64,000 nucleotides of DNA from Oerskovia paurometabola. GTDB taxonomy: Bacteria > Actinomycetota > Actinomycetes > Actinomycetales > Cellulomonadaceae. The translations under genes and the position numbers were made by a program. A model generated the notes under the pieces. The model was not told the DNA's origin. It was given only the letters and a program-made list of their open reading frames with translations, and ran no database searches. Of the stretch, positions 1 through 14,262 are shown piece by piece. The DNA is taken from positions 2,232,001-2,296,000 of the forward strand of contig NZ_JAFBBV010000001.1 in assembly GCF_016907365.1 (NCBI RefSeq). Direction: 5' to 3'. Position 1 is the first letter of the stretch; each line of letters opens with the position of its first letter.

Positions 1-160
1 CCTAGAAACGGTGATGTCGTCATCACGGTCGGCGTAGTCGTCGGCCCGGTGTCACCGGTCCTGCACGGTCACCTCTCGCGATCCGCCCTCGCGGGGATCG
101 GTGACCGCGAGGGCGGAAGAGACCTTCGGTACTCGACGCTACGTACCGGAGGTATGTGTG

Positions 161-1159
161 ATGGATGTTCCTGTCTGGATGTGGGTCGCGACGGTCGGCA
201 TGATCCTCGCGATGCTGGCCTTCGACTTCGTGGGCCACGTCCGCACCCCGCACGCCCCCACGCTCAAGGAAGCCTCGTGGTGGTCCGCCGGCTACGTCGG
301 CATCGCGATCCTCTTCGGGGTCGGGATCTGGGCCTACTTCGGCTCGGTCTACGGCGGGGAGTACTTCGCCGGGTACATCACCGAGAAGAGCCTGTCGGTC
401 GACAACCTCTTCGTGTTCGTCCTCATCATGACGAGCTTCCGGGTGCCCAGGCTGTACCAGCAGAAGGTCCTGCTGATCGGCATCACGATCGCCCTGGTCC
501 TGCGCACGATCTTCATCTTCCTGGGCGCCGCGCTGATCGAGAACTTCAGCTGGGTCTTCTACATCTTCGGCGCCTTCCTCATCTACACCGCCTACACGCA
601 GGTCAAGAGCGCGCGTGAGCACGAGGACGAGGAGTACAAGGAGAACGGCGTCCTGCGCCTGACGCGTCGTTTCTTCCCCACGACGGACGCGTACGTCGAG
701 GACCGGATGTTCACGAAGATCGACGGCAAGCGCTACATCACGCCGATGCTCATCGTGATGATCGCCATCGGCAGCGCCGACCTGCTGTTCGCGGTCGACT
801 CGATCCCCGCGATCTTCGGCCTCACGCAGGAGACGTTCCTCGTCTTCGCGGCCAACGCGTTCTCCCTGCTCGGCCTGCGCCAGCTCTACTTCCTGATCGA
901 CGGCCTGCTCGACCGGCTCGTGTACCTCGCCTGGGGCCTGGCCGCGATCCTCGGCTTCATCGGGATCAAGCTCCTCATCCACGCGCTGCACAAGAACGAG
1001 ATCCCGTTCATCAACGGTGGCGAGCACGTCACGGTCATCCCTGAGATCTCGACGGCCGTCTCCCTCAGCTTCATCCTGGTCACGCTGGCCATCACGACGG
1101 TCGCGAGCCTCGCCAAGGACAAGAGCGACCGTCGTCGCCTGGAGAAGGAAACCTACTGA
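161..1159 (+). CDS. TerC family integral membrane protein (first of a tandem pair)
   Basis: A polytopic membrane protein of 332 aa. It carries the TerC hallmarks EKSLSVDNLFVF and, later, ADLLFAVDSIPAIF, whose acidic residues lie within hydrophobic segments. The TerC family is associated with metal efflux (notably manganese in the Alx/TerC branch) and tellurite resistance; the substrate here cannot be read from sequence. The ATG at 161 is chosen because GGAGG lies 8 nt upstream; in-frame starts exist further upstream (from 101) but have no such site. The stop overlaps the next start (TGATG), so the two TerC genes are translationally coupled. Confidence 0.9.
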   Translation: MDVPVWMWVATVGMILAMLAFDFVGHVRTPHAPTLKEASWWSAGYVGIAILFGVGIWAYFGSVYGGEYFAGYITEKSLSVDNLFVFVLIMTSFRVPRLYQQKVLLIGITIALVLRTIFIFLGAALIENFSWVFYIFGAFLIYTAYTQVKSAREHEDEEYKENGVLRLTRRFFPTTDAYVEDRMFTKIDGKRYITPMLIVMIAIGSADLLFAVDSIPAIFGLTQETFLVFAANAFSLLGLRQLYFLIDGLLDRLVYLAWGLAAILGFIGIKLLIHALHKNEIPFINGGEHVTVIPEISTAVSLSFILVTLAITTVASLAKDKSDRRRLEKETY

Positions 1160-2172
1160 TGCAGCACGAGCTGCCGTTCTGGTTCGAGGCGGCGTCCCTG
1201 ACGGCCCTCGTCGTCCTCCTGCTCGTCGACCTGGTGGTCGTGGGGCGTCGCCCGCACGTGCCGTCGATGAAGGAGAGCGGCCTGTGGGTGGCGTTCTACG
1301 TCGCCCTGGCACTGGTCTTCGGCGGCCTCGTCGCCCTCGTGGGCGGCAGTGCTCCCGCGGTCGAGTTCTACGCGGGCTGGCTCACGGAGTACAGCCTGTC
1401 GGTCGACAACCTCTTCGTGTTCGTCATCATCATGACGAGGTTCGCCGTGCCGCGGGAGCACCAGCAGAAGGTGCTCATGGTGGGGATCATCGTGGCGCTC
1501 GTGCTGCGCGGGGCGTTCATCCTCGCCGGCGCCGCGATCATCGCCCAGTTCGTGTGGGTCTTCTACCTCTTCGGCGCGTTCCTGATCTACACCGCGATCA
1601 AGCTGGTCGCGGGTGGGGACGAGCCGGAGGAGTACCAGGAGAACCGGCTCATCCGGTCGTTGCGCCGGGTGCTGCCGCTGTCGCCGACGTACGACGGCGG
1701 CAAGCTGCGCACCGTGGTCGACGGCAAGCGGCTCTTCACGCCCATGCTGATCGTGTTCCTCGCGATCGGCAGCACGGACCTGCTCTTCGCGTTCGACTCG
1801 ATCCCTGCGATCTTCGGGCTCACGCACGACCCGTTCATCGTGTTCACGACGAACGTCTTCGCCCTCATGGGGCTGCGGCAGCTCTACTTCCTGCTGGGGG
1901 GCCTGCTCGAGCGGCTGGTGTACCTGCCGATCGGGCTGGCGGTCATCCTGGGCTTCATCGGGATCAAGCTGATCCTCGAGGCCTTGCACGAGAACACGTT
2001 GCCGTTCATCAACGGCGGGCAGCACATCGAGGCCGTCCCGACGGTCCCGATCTGGCTGTCGCTCGTGGTCATCCTGGGTGCGCTCGGGGTCACGACGGTG
2101 GCCAGCCTGTTGCGCACGCGTGGTCAGCAGAAGGACGAGGCCCTGCTCGACGACGTCGACGCGGCCTCGTAG
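1159..2172 (+). CDS. TerC family integral membrane protein (second of a tandem pair)
   Basis: A 337-aa polytopic membrane protein paralogous to its neighbour along the full length: the same EYSLSVDNLFVF and TDLLFAFDSIPAIF motifs and the same membrane-segment pattern. Start ATG overlaps the upstream stop codon. Two adjacent complete copies suggest local duplication followed by divergence, or two subunits working together. The gene is followed by a strong hairpin, so the pair is probably one transcription unit. TerC family membership is clear; substrate is unknown. Confidence 0.9.
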   Translation: MQHELPFWFEAASLTALVVLLLVDLVVVGRRPHVPSMKESGLWVAFYVALALVFGGLVALVGGSAPAVEFYAGWLTEYSLSVDNLFVFVIIMTRFAVPREHQQKVLMVGIIVALVLRGAFILAGAAIIAQFVWVFYLFGAFLIYTAIKLVAGGDEPEEYQENRLIRSLRRVLPLSPTYDGGKLRTVVDGKRLFTPMLIVFLAIGSTDLLFAFDSIPAIFGLTHDPFIVFTTNVFALMGLRQLYFLLGGLLERLVYLPIGLAVILGFIGIKLILEALHENTLPFINGGQHIEAVPTVPIWLSLVVILGALGVTTVASLLRTRGQQKDEALLDDVDAAS

Positions 2173-2206
2173 GCGCGTCTCGGCAGGCACTGCTCGCCCC
2201 GTGAGA

Positions 2207-2239
2207 ACGGCCCGTCTCCCTTCCGGGGAGACGGGCCGT
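2207..2239 (+). terminator. Intrinsic-type hairpin after the TerC pair
   Basis: A perfect 14-bp inverted repeat (2207-2220 with 2226-2239) around a 5-nt loop, 34 nt after the second TerC stop. There is no clear T-tract. The convergent YciI gene ends at 2290, so the hairpin may serve both strands. Confidence 0.75.
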
Positions 2240-2289
2240 CCGCGTTCGTGGACGGGGGAGTCGAGCGCTCCGTCCGGCGGCGGCGACGC

Positions 2290-2589
2290 TCAGACTCGGT
2301 CGGCCCAGGGGCCGATGACGGGAGACCACGGGCGCACGGTGCGCCGCGTGATGACGTTCTCGCGGGCGAACGGGTCGGCGTCGAACGTGCTCGCGACCGA
2401 GGCCTCGTCCGGGGCGTCGACGAGCAGCAGCGCGCCCGCGGGGTTGGCCGCGTCCTGGGCGAGGGGGCCGGAGGCGAGCAGCGTGCCCTCGTCGAGCAGC
2501 CCGCGCAGGAACGCACGGTGCTCGGGGCGGAACTCGTCCAGGACGGCGGGCTTGTCGGCGTACGTGTAGGTCACGGCGAAGATCGGCAT
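2290..2589 (-). CDS. YciI family protein
   Basis: A 99-aa single-domain protein with the YciI-like alpha/beta dimer fold pattern: N-terminal MPIFAVTYTYAD strand, the EHRAFLRGLLDEG helix, ASGPLAQD, and the DEASVASTFDADPFA segment. YciI-family proteins are small ferredoxin-like-fold proteins without an established general reaction, related to muconolactone isomerase-type proteins. It lies convergent to the TerC pair and downstream of a metallo-hydrolase gene in the same orientation, 76 nt away, so the two may be co-transcribed. Confidence 0.85.
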   Translation of the reverse strand: MPIFAVTYTYADKPAVLDEFRPEHRAFLRGLLDEGTLLASGPLAQDAANPAGALLLVDAPDEASVASTFDADPFARENVITRRTVRPWSPVIGPWADRV

Positions 2590-2665
2590 GGCGACATTGA
2601 AGCACCATCCGGCGTGGTGGTGGTGACGGTCCGTCGTCGGCCCGCTCGGCCGCGCGACCGGTGTC

Positions 2666-3373
2666 CTACCAGCCGCGCTCGCGCCACTCGTCGAGGTGGG
2701 GGCGCTCTGCCCCCAGCGTCGTGTCCGCGCCGTGGCCCGGGTAGACCCAGGTGGCGTCGTCGAACCTGTCGAAGAGCCTGGTGGTGACGTCCGCGTAGAG
2801 CATCGCGAAGCGGTCCGGGTCGTTCGACGTGCTCCCGAGGCCGCCCGGGAAGAGCGAGTCCCCCGTGAACAGGTGTGCTCGGCCGGGCACGGCGTCCGGT
2901 GCGCTCGCGTGCTCGGGCTCGCGGTAGACGAGCGTGACCGAGCCGGGGGTGTGACCGCGCAGGGCGACCACCTCGAACGTGAGGTGGCCGACGACGATCG
3001 TGTCGCCGTCGTGCAGGGGGCGCGTGATGGTCGCGCCGGTCGCCTCGGCGACGGCTTCCGCGTCGGGAGCGCCGGCCGCGAGCCGCGCGCCGGTGGCCGC
3101 GCCGATCGAGGAGAGCGCCCCGAGGTGGTCGAGGTGCCTGTGCGTCGTGACGACGAGGTCGAGGCGGGCGGTCGACGAACCCTCCCGGACGAGCTCGAGG
3201 AGCCGGTCGGGCTCGGCGGCGGCGTCGACGAGGAGCTGGGCGCCGCTCCCGCGGCAGGTCAGGAGGTAGGCGTTGTTCTCGGCGGGCCCGACGGCGAGCT
3301 TGCGGACCTCGACCTCGTCCAGCACCCGCAGGTCGCTCGGTCCCGCGACCGTGACGTCTCCGGTGTATCCCAC
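2666..3373 (-). CDS. MBL-fold metallo-hydrolase (glyoxalase II-like)
   Basis: A 235-aa metallo-beta-lactamase-fold hydrolase. The metal-binding HxHxDH signature is seen as THRHLDHLG (His78, His80, Asp82, His83), followed by RGHTPGSV, the bridging Asp in FTGDSLF and the last His in VYPGHGADT, so the di-metal site appears complete. Members include hydroxyacylglutathione hydrolases and related thioesterases; the substrate cannot be assigned. It is divergent from uvrA with a 226-nt intergenic gap, a placement often seen in actinobacterial genomes. Confidence 0.9.
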   Translation of the reverse strand: MGYTGDVTVAGPSDLRVLDEVEVRKLAVGPAENNAYLLTCRGSGAQLLVDAAAEPDRLLELVREGSSTARLDLVVTTHRHLDHLGALSSIGAATGARLAAGAPDAEAVAEATGATITRPLHDGDTIVVGHLTFEVVALRGHTPGSVTLVYREPEHASAPDAVPGRAHLFTGDSLFPGGLGSTSNDPDRFAMLYADVTTRLFDRFDDATWVYPGHGADTTLGAERPHLDEWRERGW

Positions 3374-3599
3374 GCCGATCTCCTCGCTGTGCTGGTTGGC
3401 GTCCTGACGGACGACCGGCCGCCGGTGTGACGAGCCTCTCGTGCCGAGTCTGGCACGCCGGTGGCGGGACCCGGAGCGCCGTCCAGGAGCAGGTCAGACC
3501 GCCGGGGCCGTCCCTCGACAGGAACCGCAGGACCCTCGGCACCGGTGACGTCGGTCGAACAGGTGTGCGAATGTCAGGGGCGAGGCTTACGATGCTTCG

Positions 3600-6623
<3,024 letters not shown>

Positions 6624-6681
6624 CATCGACCGGCGGACGTCGACCGTGCCTCGGCCGGCTGCCGTCCGACCGGGTGCAGGC

Positions 6682-7167
6682 TCAGGCCGCGTGCGTGCGC
6701 AGCGGCGCGGGCTCGAGCAGCACCGGGAAGTTCACGGAGCGCGCCAGGAAGCAGTGGTCGTGGGCGCGGCGGTGGATCTCGGCGACGGCCTCGTCGCTGA
6801 CGTCGGGGCCGTCGTCGACCACCACGTGCGGGTGCAGCGTGACGTCCGTGAACTGCCCGGCTCCGGCGGACTCGACCCGCATGGTGCCGGTCACCTCGTC
6901 GGTGTACTCGCGCACCACGATCCCCGCCGCTGACGCGAGGTGCAGGAACCACAGCATGTGGCACTGCGAGAGGCTCGCGACGAACAGCTCCTCGGGGCTG
7001 TACCGGCTCGGGTCGCCCCGGAACGCGGGGTCGGCCGAGCCGGGGAGCGTCGGTCGGCCGGTGAGGTCGACGTCGTGGTCCCGGCTGTACGCGGTGTAGG
7101 TGGTCGTTCCGGTCTGGCCCGCGCCGGTCCAGCGGACGGTCGCGGCATAGGAGTGAAGGGCGCCCAT
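6682..7167 (-). CDS. OsmC family protein
   Basis: A 161-aa OsmC/Ohr-superfamily protein. The two conserved cysteines are present: Cys69 in SLSQCHMLWFL and Cys139 in AHDHCFLARS. YSPEELFVASLSQCH is the family core motif. OsmC/Ohr proteins are homodimeric thiol peroxidases acting on organic hydroperoxides; this sequence resembles the broader OsmC branch rather than classical Ohr. It is transcribed toward uvrA, between the two repair genes, which may be coincidental. Confidence 0.9.
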   Translation of the reverse strand: MGALHSYAATVRWTGAGQTGTTTYTAYSRDHDVDLTGRPTLPGSADPAFRGDPSRYSPEELFVASLSQCHMLWFLHLASAAGIVVREYTDEVTGTMRVESAGAGQFTDVTLHPHVVVDDGPDVSDEAVAEIHRRAHDHCFLARSVNFPVLLEPAPLRTHAA

Positions 7168-7270
7168 GCCGTCACCCTAGCGGCGGTCGGGCGTTCGTGT
7201 GTGACGGGCGTCACGTGCGAGCGTCGGCGCAGGGGCGTGACTGTGGGTGCACTGTCCTAGGCTGGCGGAC

Positions 7271-9415
7271 ATGGCTGATCCGTCCTCGTACCGCCCCGCA
7301 CCGGGAGAGATCCCCACGTCACCGGGCGTGTACCGCTTCCGCGACGAGCACGGCCGCGTCATCTACGTCGGCAAGGCGAAGAATCTGCGCGCCCGTCTCG
7401 GCAGCTACTTCCAGGACCTGACGAACCTCCACTACCGCACCCAGACGATGGTCACGACGGCCGCCTCGGTCGAGTGGACGGTCGTGGGGACCGAGGTCGA
7501 GGCCCTCGCGCTCGAGTACTCGTGGATCAAGGAGTTCGACCCCCGGTTCAACGTGAAGTACCGGGACGACAAGTCCTACCCCTACCTCGCCGTGACCCTG
7601 GGCGAGCAGTTCCCGCGCGCCCAGGTCATGCGTGGTGGCAAGCGCCCCGGCACCCGCTACTTCGGCCCCTACGGGCACGCGTGGGCCATCCGCGAGACCC
7701 TCGACCTGCTGCTGCGTGTCTTCCCGGTCCGCACGTGCTCCGCGGGCGTCTTCAAGCGTGCCCAGCAGACCGGTCGGCCCTGCCTGCTCGGCTACATCGA
7801 CAAGTGCTCCGCCCCCTGCGTGGGACGCATCACGCCCGAGGACCACCACGCGCTCGCGGAGGACTTCTGCGACTTCATGGCGGGCGACACCGCGAAGTTC
7901 ATCCGCCGGGTCGAGGCCAAGATGAAGGAGGCCGCGGCGGCCATGGAGTACGAGCAGGCCGCCCGTCTGCGCGACGACATCCTCGCGCTCGAGCGCGCCA
8001 TGGAGAAGAACGCCGTGGTGCTCGGCGACGCGACCGACGCGGACATCTTCGCGCTCGCTGGCGACGAGCTCGAGGCCGCGGTGCAGGTCTTCCACGTGCG
8101 CGGTGGCCGCATCCGCGGGCAGCGTGGCTGGATCGTCGAGAAGGTCGAGGACGTGACCGACGCCGAGCTCGTCGAGCACCTCCTGCAGCAGGTCTACGGT
8201 TCGGTCGACGAGGCCCTCGGGGACTCCTCGACCCCGTCGTCGAGCATCGTGCCCCGAGAGGTGCTCGTGCCCGTCCTGCCGCCCGACACCGAGCAGGTCG
8301 TGGCCTGGCTCACGGGCCTGCGGGGCGCCAAGGTCGACGTCCGGGTGCCGCAGCGCGGTGACAAGCGCGAGCTCGCGGCGACGGTGCACAAGAACGCCGA
8401 GCACGCCCTCGCGCTGCACCGGACCCGCCGTGCGGGGGACCTGACCACGCGCAGCCAGGCGCTGCGCGAGATCCAGGAGGCGTTGGGTCTGGAGACCGCG
8501 CCGCTGCGCATCGAGTGCTACGACGTGTCGACGACGCAGGGGACCCACCAGGTCGCGTCGATGGTCGTCTTCGAGGACGGGCTCGCGCGCAAGAGCGAGT
8601 ACCGGCACTTCGCGATCCGCGGCCCGGAGGGGCTGGGCGCCCGCGACGACACCGCGGCCATGCACGAGGTCATCACGCGCCGCTTCAAGCGCTACCTCGC
8701 CGACCGTTCGCAGGCCACGGACGTCGAGATGGACCTGGGGGCCGACGACGACACCGCGCGGGACGCGGACGCCGTCGCGGCGGGGTACGTCCCACGCTCG
8801 GGCGAGGTGGGCGCGGACGCACCTGCGGGCCGTGCCGCCCGTTTCGCGTACCCGCCCAACCTCGTCGTGGTCGACGGCGGACCGCCCCAGGTCGCCGCCG
8901 CCGCCCGGGCCCTCGCGGAGCTCGGGATCGACGACGTCGCGCTGTGCGGCCTCGCGAAGCGGCTCGAGGAGGTGTGGCTGCCGGGGGAGGACTACCCCGT
9001 GATCCTGCAGCGCAGCTCCGAGGGGCTGTACCTGCTCCAGCGTGTCCGGGACGAGGCCCACCGGTTCGCGATCTCCTACCACCGCAAGAAGCGCGGCAAG
9101 GCCATGACGGCCTCGGCCCTCGACGACGTCCCGGGCCTCGGGCCCGCACGCAAGAAGGCGCTCCTGACGCACTTCGGCTCCCTCAAGCGGCTGCGTGCGG
9201 CGTCGGCCGAGGAGATCGCGACCGTGCCCGGCATGGGTGCCGCGACCGCCGCGGCCGTCGTCGCCGCGCTCGGTCCGGCGAGCCCGACCGCCGCCGGAAC
9301 CGTAGGACCCGGGGGGGCGGCGGCTCCCGAGGCGGAGTCGCCGGCGTCGCCGACGGACGCGCTCGAGGCGGCCGCGCCGGCGTCCCCCTCGTCCGAGGAG
9401 GCGGCGCCCGCATGA
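7271..9415 (+). CDS. uvrC: UvrABC excinuclease subunit C
   Basis: The dual-incision nuclease of excision repair, 714 aa from the ATG at 7271 (MADPSSYRP). Domains in order: GIY-YIG endonuclease ([20 protein letters not shown], residues about 17-90), a Cys-containing segment (CSAPCVGRI), the UVR motif ([16 protein letters not shown], about 225-240), the RNase H-like second nuclease domain (ECYDVST...VVDGGPPQ) and tandem HhH motifs ([27 protein letters not shown]). An Ala/Pro/Glu-rich tail of roughly 45 residues follows the HhH region. It heads the conserved uvrC-rapZ-yvcK-whiA order. Confidence 0.96.
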   Translation: MADPSSYRPAPGEIPTSPGVYRFRDEHGRVIYVGKAKNLRARLGSYFQDLTNLHYRTQTMVTTAASVEWTVVGTEVEALALEYSWIKEFDPRFNVKYRDDKSYPYLAVTLGEQFPRAQVMRGGKRPGTRYFGPYGHAWAIRETLDLLLRVFPVRTCSAGVFKRAQQTGRPCLLGYIDKCSAPCVGRITPEDHHALAEDFCDFMAGDTAKFIRRVEAKMKEAAAAMEYEQAARLRDDILALERAMEKNAVVLGDATDADIFALAGDELEAAVQVFHVRGGRIRGQRGWIVEKVEDVTDAELVEHLLQQVYGSVDEALGDSSTPSSSIVPREVLVPVLPPDTEQVVAWLTGLRGAKVDVRVPQRGDKRELAATVHKNAEHALALHRTRRAGDLTTRSQALREIQEALGLETAPLRIECYDVSTTQGTHQVASMVVFEDGLARKSEYRHFAIRGPEGLGARDDTAAMHEVITRRFKRYLADRSQATDVEMDLGADDDTARDADAVAAGYVPRSGEVGADAPAGRAARFAYPPNLVVVDGGPPQVAAAARALAELGIDDVALCGLAKRLEEVWLPGEDYPVILQRSSEGLYLLQRVRDEAHRFAISYHRKKRGKAMTASALDDVPGLGPARKKALLTHFGSLKRLRAASAEEIATVPGMGAATAAAVVAALGPASPTAAGTVGPGGAAAPEAESPASPTDALEAAAPASPSSEEAAPA

Positions 9416-9604
9416 GCCGTCCCCGCGCGCACCCGGCGGCCGCGTCGCCCGGGGGCCCGGCGCCGTCGGGCGAGAGGGCCTGCCCGTGACCCGCGGCGCG
9501 GGGGCGGCCGGTCTCGAGCTCTCGGCCGGAGAGCAGGACACGCCCGAGAAGTGCCCGACGCCGGTCCGGCCCGCCCGCGCGCGACCGGCTGGCATGCTGG
9601 TGGC

Positions 9605-10543
9605 ATGAGCACCGAACCCTCCCCGACGACCGTCCCGCAGGGCATCCCGGCGATCGAGGCGACCACCCACGCGCCCGAGCGCTCCGACGCCGAGGTCCTC
9701 GTGATCACCGGGATGTCGGGCGCCGGACGATCGCGCGCTGCCGCGGTGCTCGAGGACCTCGACTGGTACGTGGTCGACAACATGCCGCCCCGCATGCTCG
9801 TCCCGCTCGTCGACATGATGACGCGCGCGGGGTCCAGCGTGCAGCGCATCGCGGCCGTCGTCGACGTCCGTGGCGGGGGGTTCTTCACCGACCTCCTCGA
9901 CGTGCTCAAGCACCTGCGCGACGCCGGGGTCTTCTACCGGATCCTGTTCCTCGACGCGTCCGACGAAGTCCTGGTGCGTCGATACGAGCAGGTCCGGCGT
10001 CCGCACCCGCTGCAGGGCAACGGGCGGATCCTGGACGGGATCGCCGAGGAGCGGCGCCTGGTCGCGAGCGTCGAGGAGCGCGCCGACGTCGTGATCGACA
10101 CCTCGGACCTCAACGTCCACGACCTCGCACGGGAGGTCCGCGCGGCCGTCGCCGAGGGCACCCCGGACACGCTGCGCATCAACGTCGTCTCGTTCGGCTT
10201 CAAGTACGGCATCCCGCTCGACGCGGACCACGTCGTCGACATGCGGTTCCTTGCCAACCCCTACTGGATCACCGAGCTGAGGCACCTCACCGGGCGCGAC
10301 GCGCCCGTCCGGGACTACGTCCTGGCCCGGCCCGGGGCGCTCGAGTTCGTCGACCGGTACGTCAGCGCGCTCGAGCCCGTCCTGGCCGGGTACCTGGCCG
10401 AGGAGAAGCGGTACGTGACCATCGCCGTGGGCTGCACGGGTGGCAAGCACCGGTCGGTCGCGATCTCCGAGGTGCTCGCCCAACGGCTGCGCGCCGTCGG
10501 GCAGCGCGTCACCGTGACGGCCCGCGACCTCGGCAAGGAGTAG
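9605..10543 (+). CDS. rapZ: RNase adapter RapZ / YvcJ-family nucleotide-binding protein
   Basis: A 312-aa P-loop protein from the ATG at 9605. The Walker A is GMSGAGRS (residues 36-43), followed by DLDWYVVDNMPP. The C-terminal domain has the family signature GCTGGKHRSVAISE. In enterobacteria RapZ targets GlmZ sRNA to RNase E and binds glucosamine-6-phosphate; in Gram-positives YvcJ hydrolyses nucleotides and its role is less clear, so only the family is certain. The yvcK start lies 2 nt after the stop, indicating one operon. Confidence 0.94.
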   Translation: MSTEPSPTTVPQGIPAIEATTHAPERSDAEVLVITGMSGAGRSRAAAVLEDLDWYVVDNMPPRMLVPLVDMMTRAGSSVQRIAAVVDVRGGGFFTDLLDVLKHLRDAGVFYRILFLDASDEVLVRRYEQVRRPHPLQGNGRILDGIAEERRLVASVEERADVVIDTSDLNVHDLAREVRAAVAEGTPDTLRINVVSFGFKYGIPLDADHVVDMRFLANPYWITELRHLTGRDAPVRDYVLARPGALEFVDRYVSALEPVLAGYLAEEKRYVTIAVGCTGGKHRSVAISEVLAQRLRAVGQRVTVTARDLGKE

Positions 10544-10545
10544 TC

Positions 10546-11508
10546 GTGACCCTCGACAACCCGGCAGTGGTAGCACTCGGCGGCGGGCACGGCCTGTCCG
10601 CGACGCTCTCCGCGCTGCGCCTCATGTCCGACCGCATCACGGCGGTCGTGACCGTCGCCGACGACGGCGGGTCCTCCGGTCGGCTGCGGGCCGAGCTCGG
10701 TGTGCTCCCGCCCGGCGACCTGCGCATGGCGCTCGCGGCGCTGTGCGACGACTCCGAGTGGGGCCGGACGTGGAGCTCGGTCCTGCAGCACCGGTTCTCC
10801 TCGAGCGGCGACCTGGACCAGCACGCGGTCGGCAACCTCTTGATCGTCGCGCTGTGGGAGCTCCTCGACGACCCGGTCGCGGGCCTCGACTGGGTGGGCA
10901 AGCTCCTCGGTGCGCGCGGCCGGGTCCTGCCCATGGCTGCGGTGCCCCTCGGGATCGAGGCCGACGCGCGGACCGACCACGGGCTCAGGACGATCGTGGG
11001 GCAGAGCCAGGTCGCCGTGACCCGCGACCGCATCGAGCAGCTGCGGCTCGTGCCGCCCGACCCGCCCGCGTGCCCCGAGGCGGTCGACGCCGTCATGGCG
11101 GCCGACTGGGTGATCCTGGGACCGGGCTCCTGGTACTCCTCGGTCATGCCGCACCTGCTGGTCCCCGAGCTCGCGCACGCGCTGCACGAGACCACTGCCC
11201 GGCGCTGCGTCGTCCTCAACCTCTCGAACACCTCGGGCGAGACCTACGGCCTGACCGCGACCGACCACCTCGAGGCGCTGCACAAGCACGCACCCAGCCT
11301 GCGCATCGACGCGGTGATCGCCGACCCGAGCGCGGCCGAGGACGTCGGCCTGCTCGCGGACGAGTCGGCGCGCACGGGCGCCCGGCTGCTGCTGCGCCAG
11401 GTGGGCAGGTCGGACGGCACGCCGCAGCACGACGCGCTGCGGCTCGCGGCCGCCCTGCGCGACGTCTTCGACGGGTTTCTCGGCGACGTGGGCACCACGA
11501 CCCGCTGA
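10546..11508 (+). CDS. yvcK: YvcK/CofD-like gluconeogenesis factor
   Basis: A 320-aa CofD-fold protein starting with GTG, 2 nt after rapZ. Family features: VALGGGHGLSATL at the N-terminus, VTVADDGGSSGRLR, the LRMALAAL helix and VILGPGSWYSSVMPHLLV. YvcK proteins bind UDP-sugars and are needed for growth on gluconeogenic carbon and for cell-wall synthesis in Bacillus and mycobacteria (CuvA). The position between rapZ and whiA matches most actinobacteria and firmicutes. Confidence 0.94.
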   Translation: MTLDNPAVVALGGGHGLSATLSALRLMSDRITAVVTVADDGGSSGRLRAELGVLPPGDLRMALAALCDDSEWGRTWSSVLQHRFSSSGDLDQHAVGNLLIVALWELLDDPVAGLDWVGKLLGARGRVLPMAAVPLGIEADARTDHGLRTIVGQSQVAVTRDRIEQLRLVPPDPPACPEAVDAVMAADWVILGPGSWYSSVMPHLLVPELAHALHETTARRCVVLNLSNTSGETYGLTATDHLEALHKHAPSLRIDAVIADPSAAEDVGLLADESARTGARLLLRQVGRSDGTPQHDALRLAAALRDVFDGFLGDVGTTTR

Positions 11509-11701
11509 GCCGCGACCGCCCCCGGGGGCCGGTCCGTGGGAGGTGCCGAGCCGACCGTCGGCCGTCGATCGGCGACAGCGCCCCCGGCCCCTATGCGGGC
11601 ACGACCGGCGTCAGCCGTGCGATCGGCGCGGGGGCGCGTCGTGCGGCGGCTCCTGGCAGAAGGCGGTCACGATCGTTGCTCGTTGATGGGAGGATGTCGC
11701 C

Positions 11702-12682
11702 ATGGCGTTGACGGCACAGGTGAAGGACGAGCTCGCGCGACTCAAGGTGGACAAGACCTCCTGCCGCAAGGCGGAGGTCTCTGCCACGCTGCGGTTCTCG
11801 GGAGGGCTGCACATCATCTCGGGGCGCATCGTGATCGAGGCGGAGCTGGACACGGCGATCGCCGCCCGTCGGCTCCGGCAGACGATCAGCGACGTGTACG
11901 GGCACACCAGCGAGCTGATCGTGGTCTCGGCCGGGGGGCTGCGCCGGGGGAGCCGGTACGTCGTGCGGGTCGTCAAGGACGGCGAGTCGCTCGCCCGACA
12001 GACGGGCCTGCTCGACAACCGGGGCCGCCCCGTGCGCGGGCTGCCGCCGCAGGTGGTCTCGGCGGGGGTCGGGGAGGCCGAGGCGGCGTGGCGCGGCGCG
12101 TTCCTCGCGCACGGCTCGCTGACGGAGCCGGGGCGCTCGTCGGCCCTCGAGGTCACCTGCCCGGGGCCCGAGGCCGCGCTCGCGCTGGTCGGCGCCGCCC
12201 GGCGACTCGGGATCGCCGCGAAGGCGCGCGAGGTCCGCGGGGTGGATCGCGTCGTGATCCGGGACGGCGAGGCGATCAGCGCGATGCTGACCCGCCTGGG
12301 GGCCCACGAGACCGTGGTCGTCTGGGAGGAGCGGCGGCAGCGCCGCGAGGTGCGCGGGACGGCAAACCGGCTCGCGAACTTCGACGACGCGAACCTGCGC
12401 AGGTCGGCGCGTGCCGCCGTGGCGGCAGGGGCCCGGGTCGAGCGCGCGTTCGAGATCCTGGGTCCTGACCTGCCGGACCACCTCCGGGAGGCCGGGGAGC
12501 TGCGCCTCGCCCACAAGCAGGCCTCTCTCGAAGAGCTGGGGCAGCTCGCTGAGCCGCCGCTGACCAAGGACGCCGTGGCGGGTCGTATCCGCAGGCTCCT
12601 GTCCACGGCCGACAAGCGGGCCGCCGAGCTCGGGATCCCCGACACCGAGGCAGGTCTGAGCCCGGACCTGCTCGACGTCTGA
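11702..12682 (+). CDS. whiA: WhiA sporulation/cell-division DNA-binding regulator
   Basis: A 326-aa WhiA: an N-terminal LAGLIDADG homing-endonuclease-like fold ([14 protein letters not shown], about 1-220) without apparent nuclease function, and a C-terminal helix-turn-helix ([25 protein letters not shown], about 270-310). In Streptomyces WhiA works with WhiB to activate division genes; the gene is also kept in non-sporulating actinobacteria. Last gene of the uvrC-rapZ-yvcK-whiA run, followed by a strong terminator. Confidence 0.95.
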   Translation: MALTAQVKDELARLKVDKTSCRKAEVSATLRFSGGLHIISGRIVIEAELDTAIAARRLRQTISDVYGHTSELIVVSAGGLRRGSRYVVRVVKDGESLARQTGLLDNRGRPVRGLPPQVVSAGVGEAEAAWRGAFLAHGSLTEPGRSSALEVTCPGPEAALALVGAARRLGIAAKAREVRGVDRVVIRDGEAISAMLTRLGAHETVVVWEERRQRREVRGTANRLANFDDANLRRSARAAVAAGARVERAFEILGPDLPDHLREAGELRLAHKQASLEELGQLAEPPLTKDAVAGRIRRLLSTADKRAAELGIPDTEAGLSPDLLDV

Positions 12683-14130
<1,448 letters not shown>

Positions 14131-14262
14131 TCTCCGTCCTTCGTGACGTGAGGTGAATTCTGCGTCCGCGTGCGTGGCCGGCCCGGTTGGCCGCCCATGC
14201 ACGCGGACGCAGTCATGTGTGACGTGACCTGTTTCGACCCTGTTCAGACCAGGAGTGTGCTC

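Noticed and set aside
23..1312. Long minus-strand open frame opposite the TerC genes, and similar long Arg/Ala/Gly-rich frames elsewhere (e.g. 2571-6038, 7319-10576, 13048-15699, 20795-24313)
   Set aside because: They mirror real genes in the opposite strand or another frame, have low-complexity composition typical of high-GC shadow frames, and lack start signals and family motifs.
9412..9489. 25-codon frame overlapping the uvrC stop (ATGA)
   Set aside because: Pro/Ala/Gly/Arg composition, no conserved motif and no link to rapZ; the overlap is likely chance.
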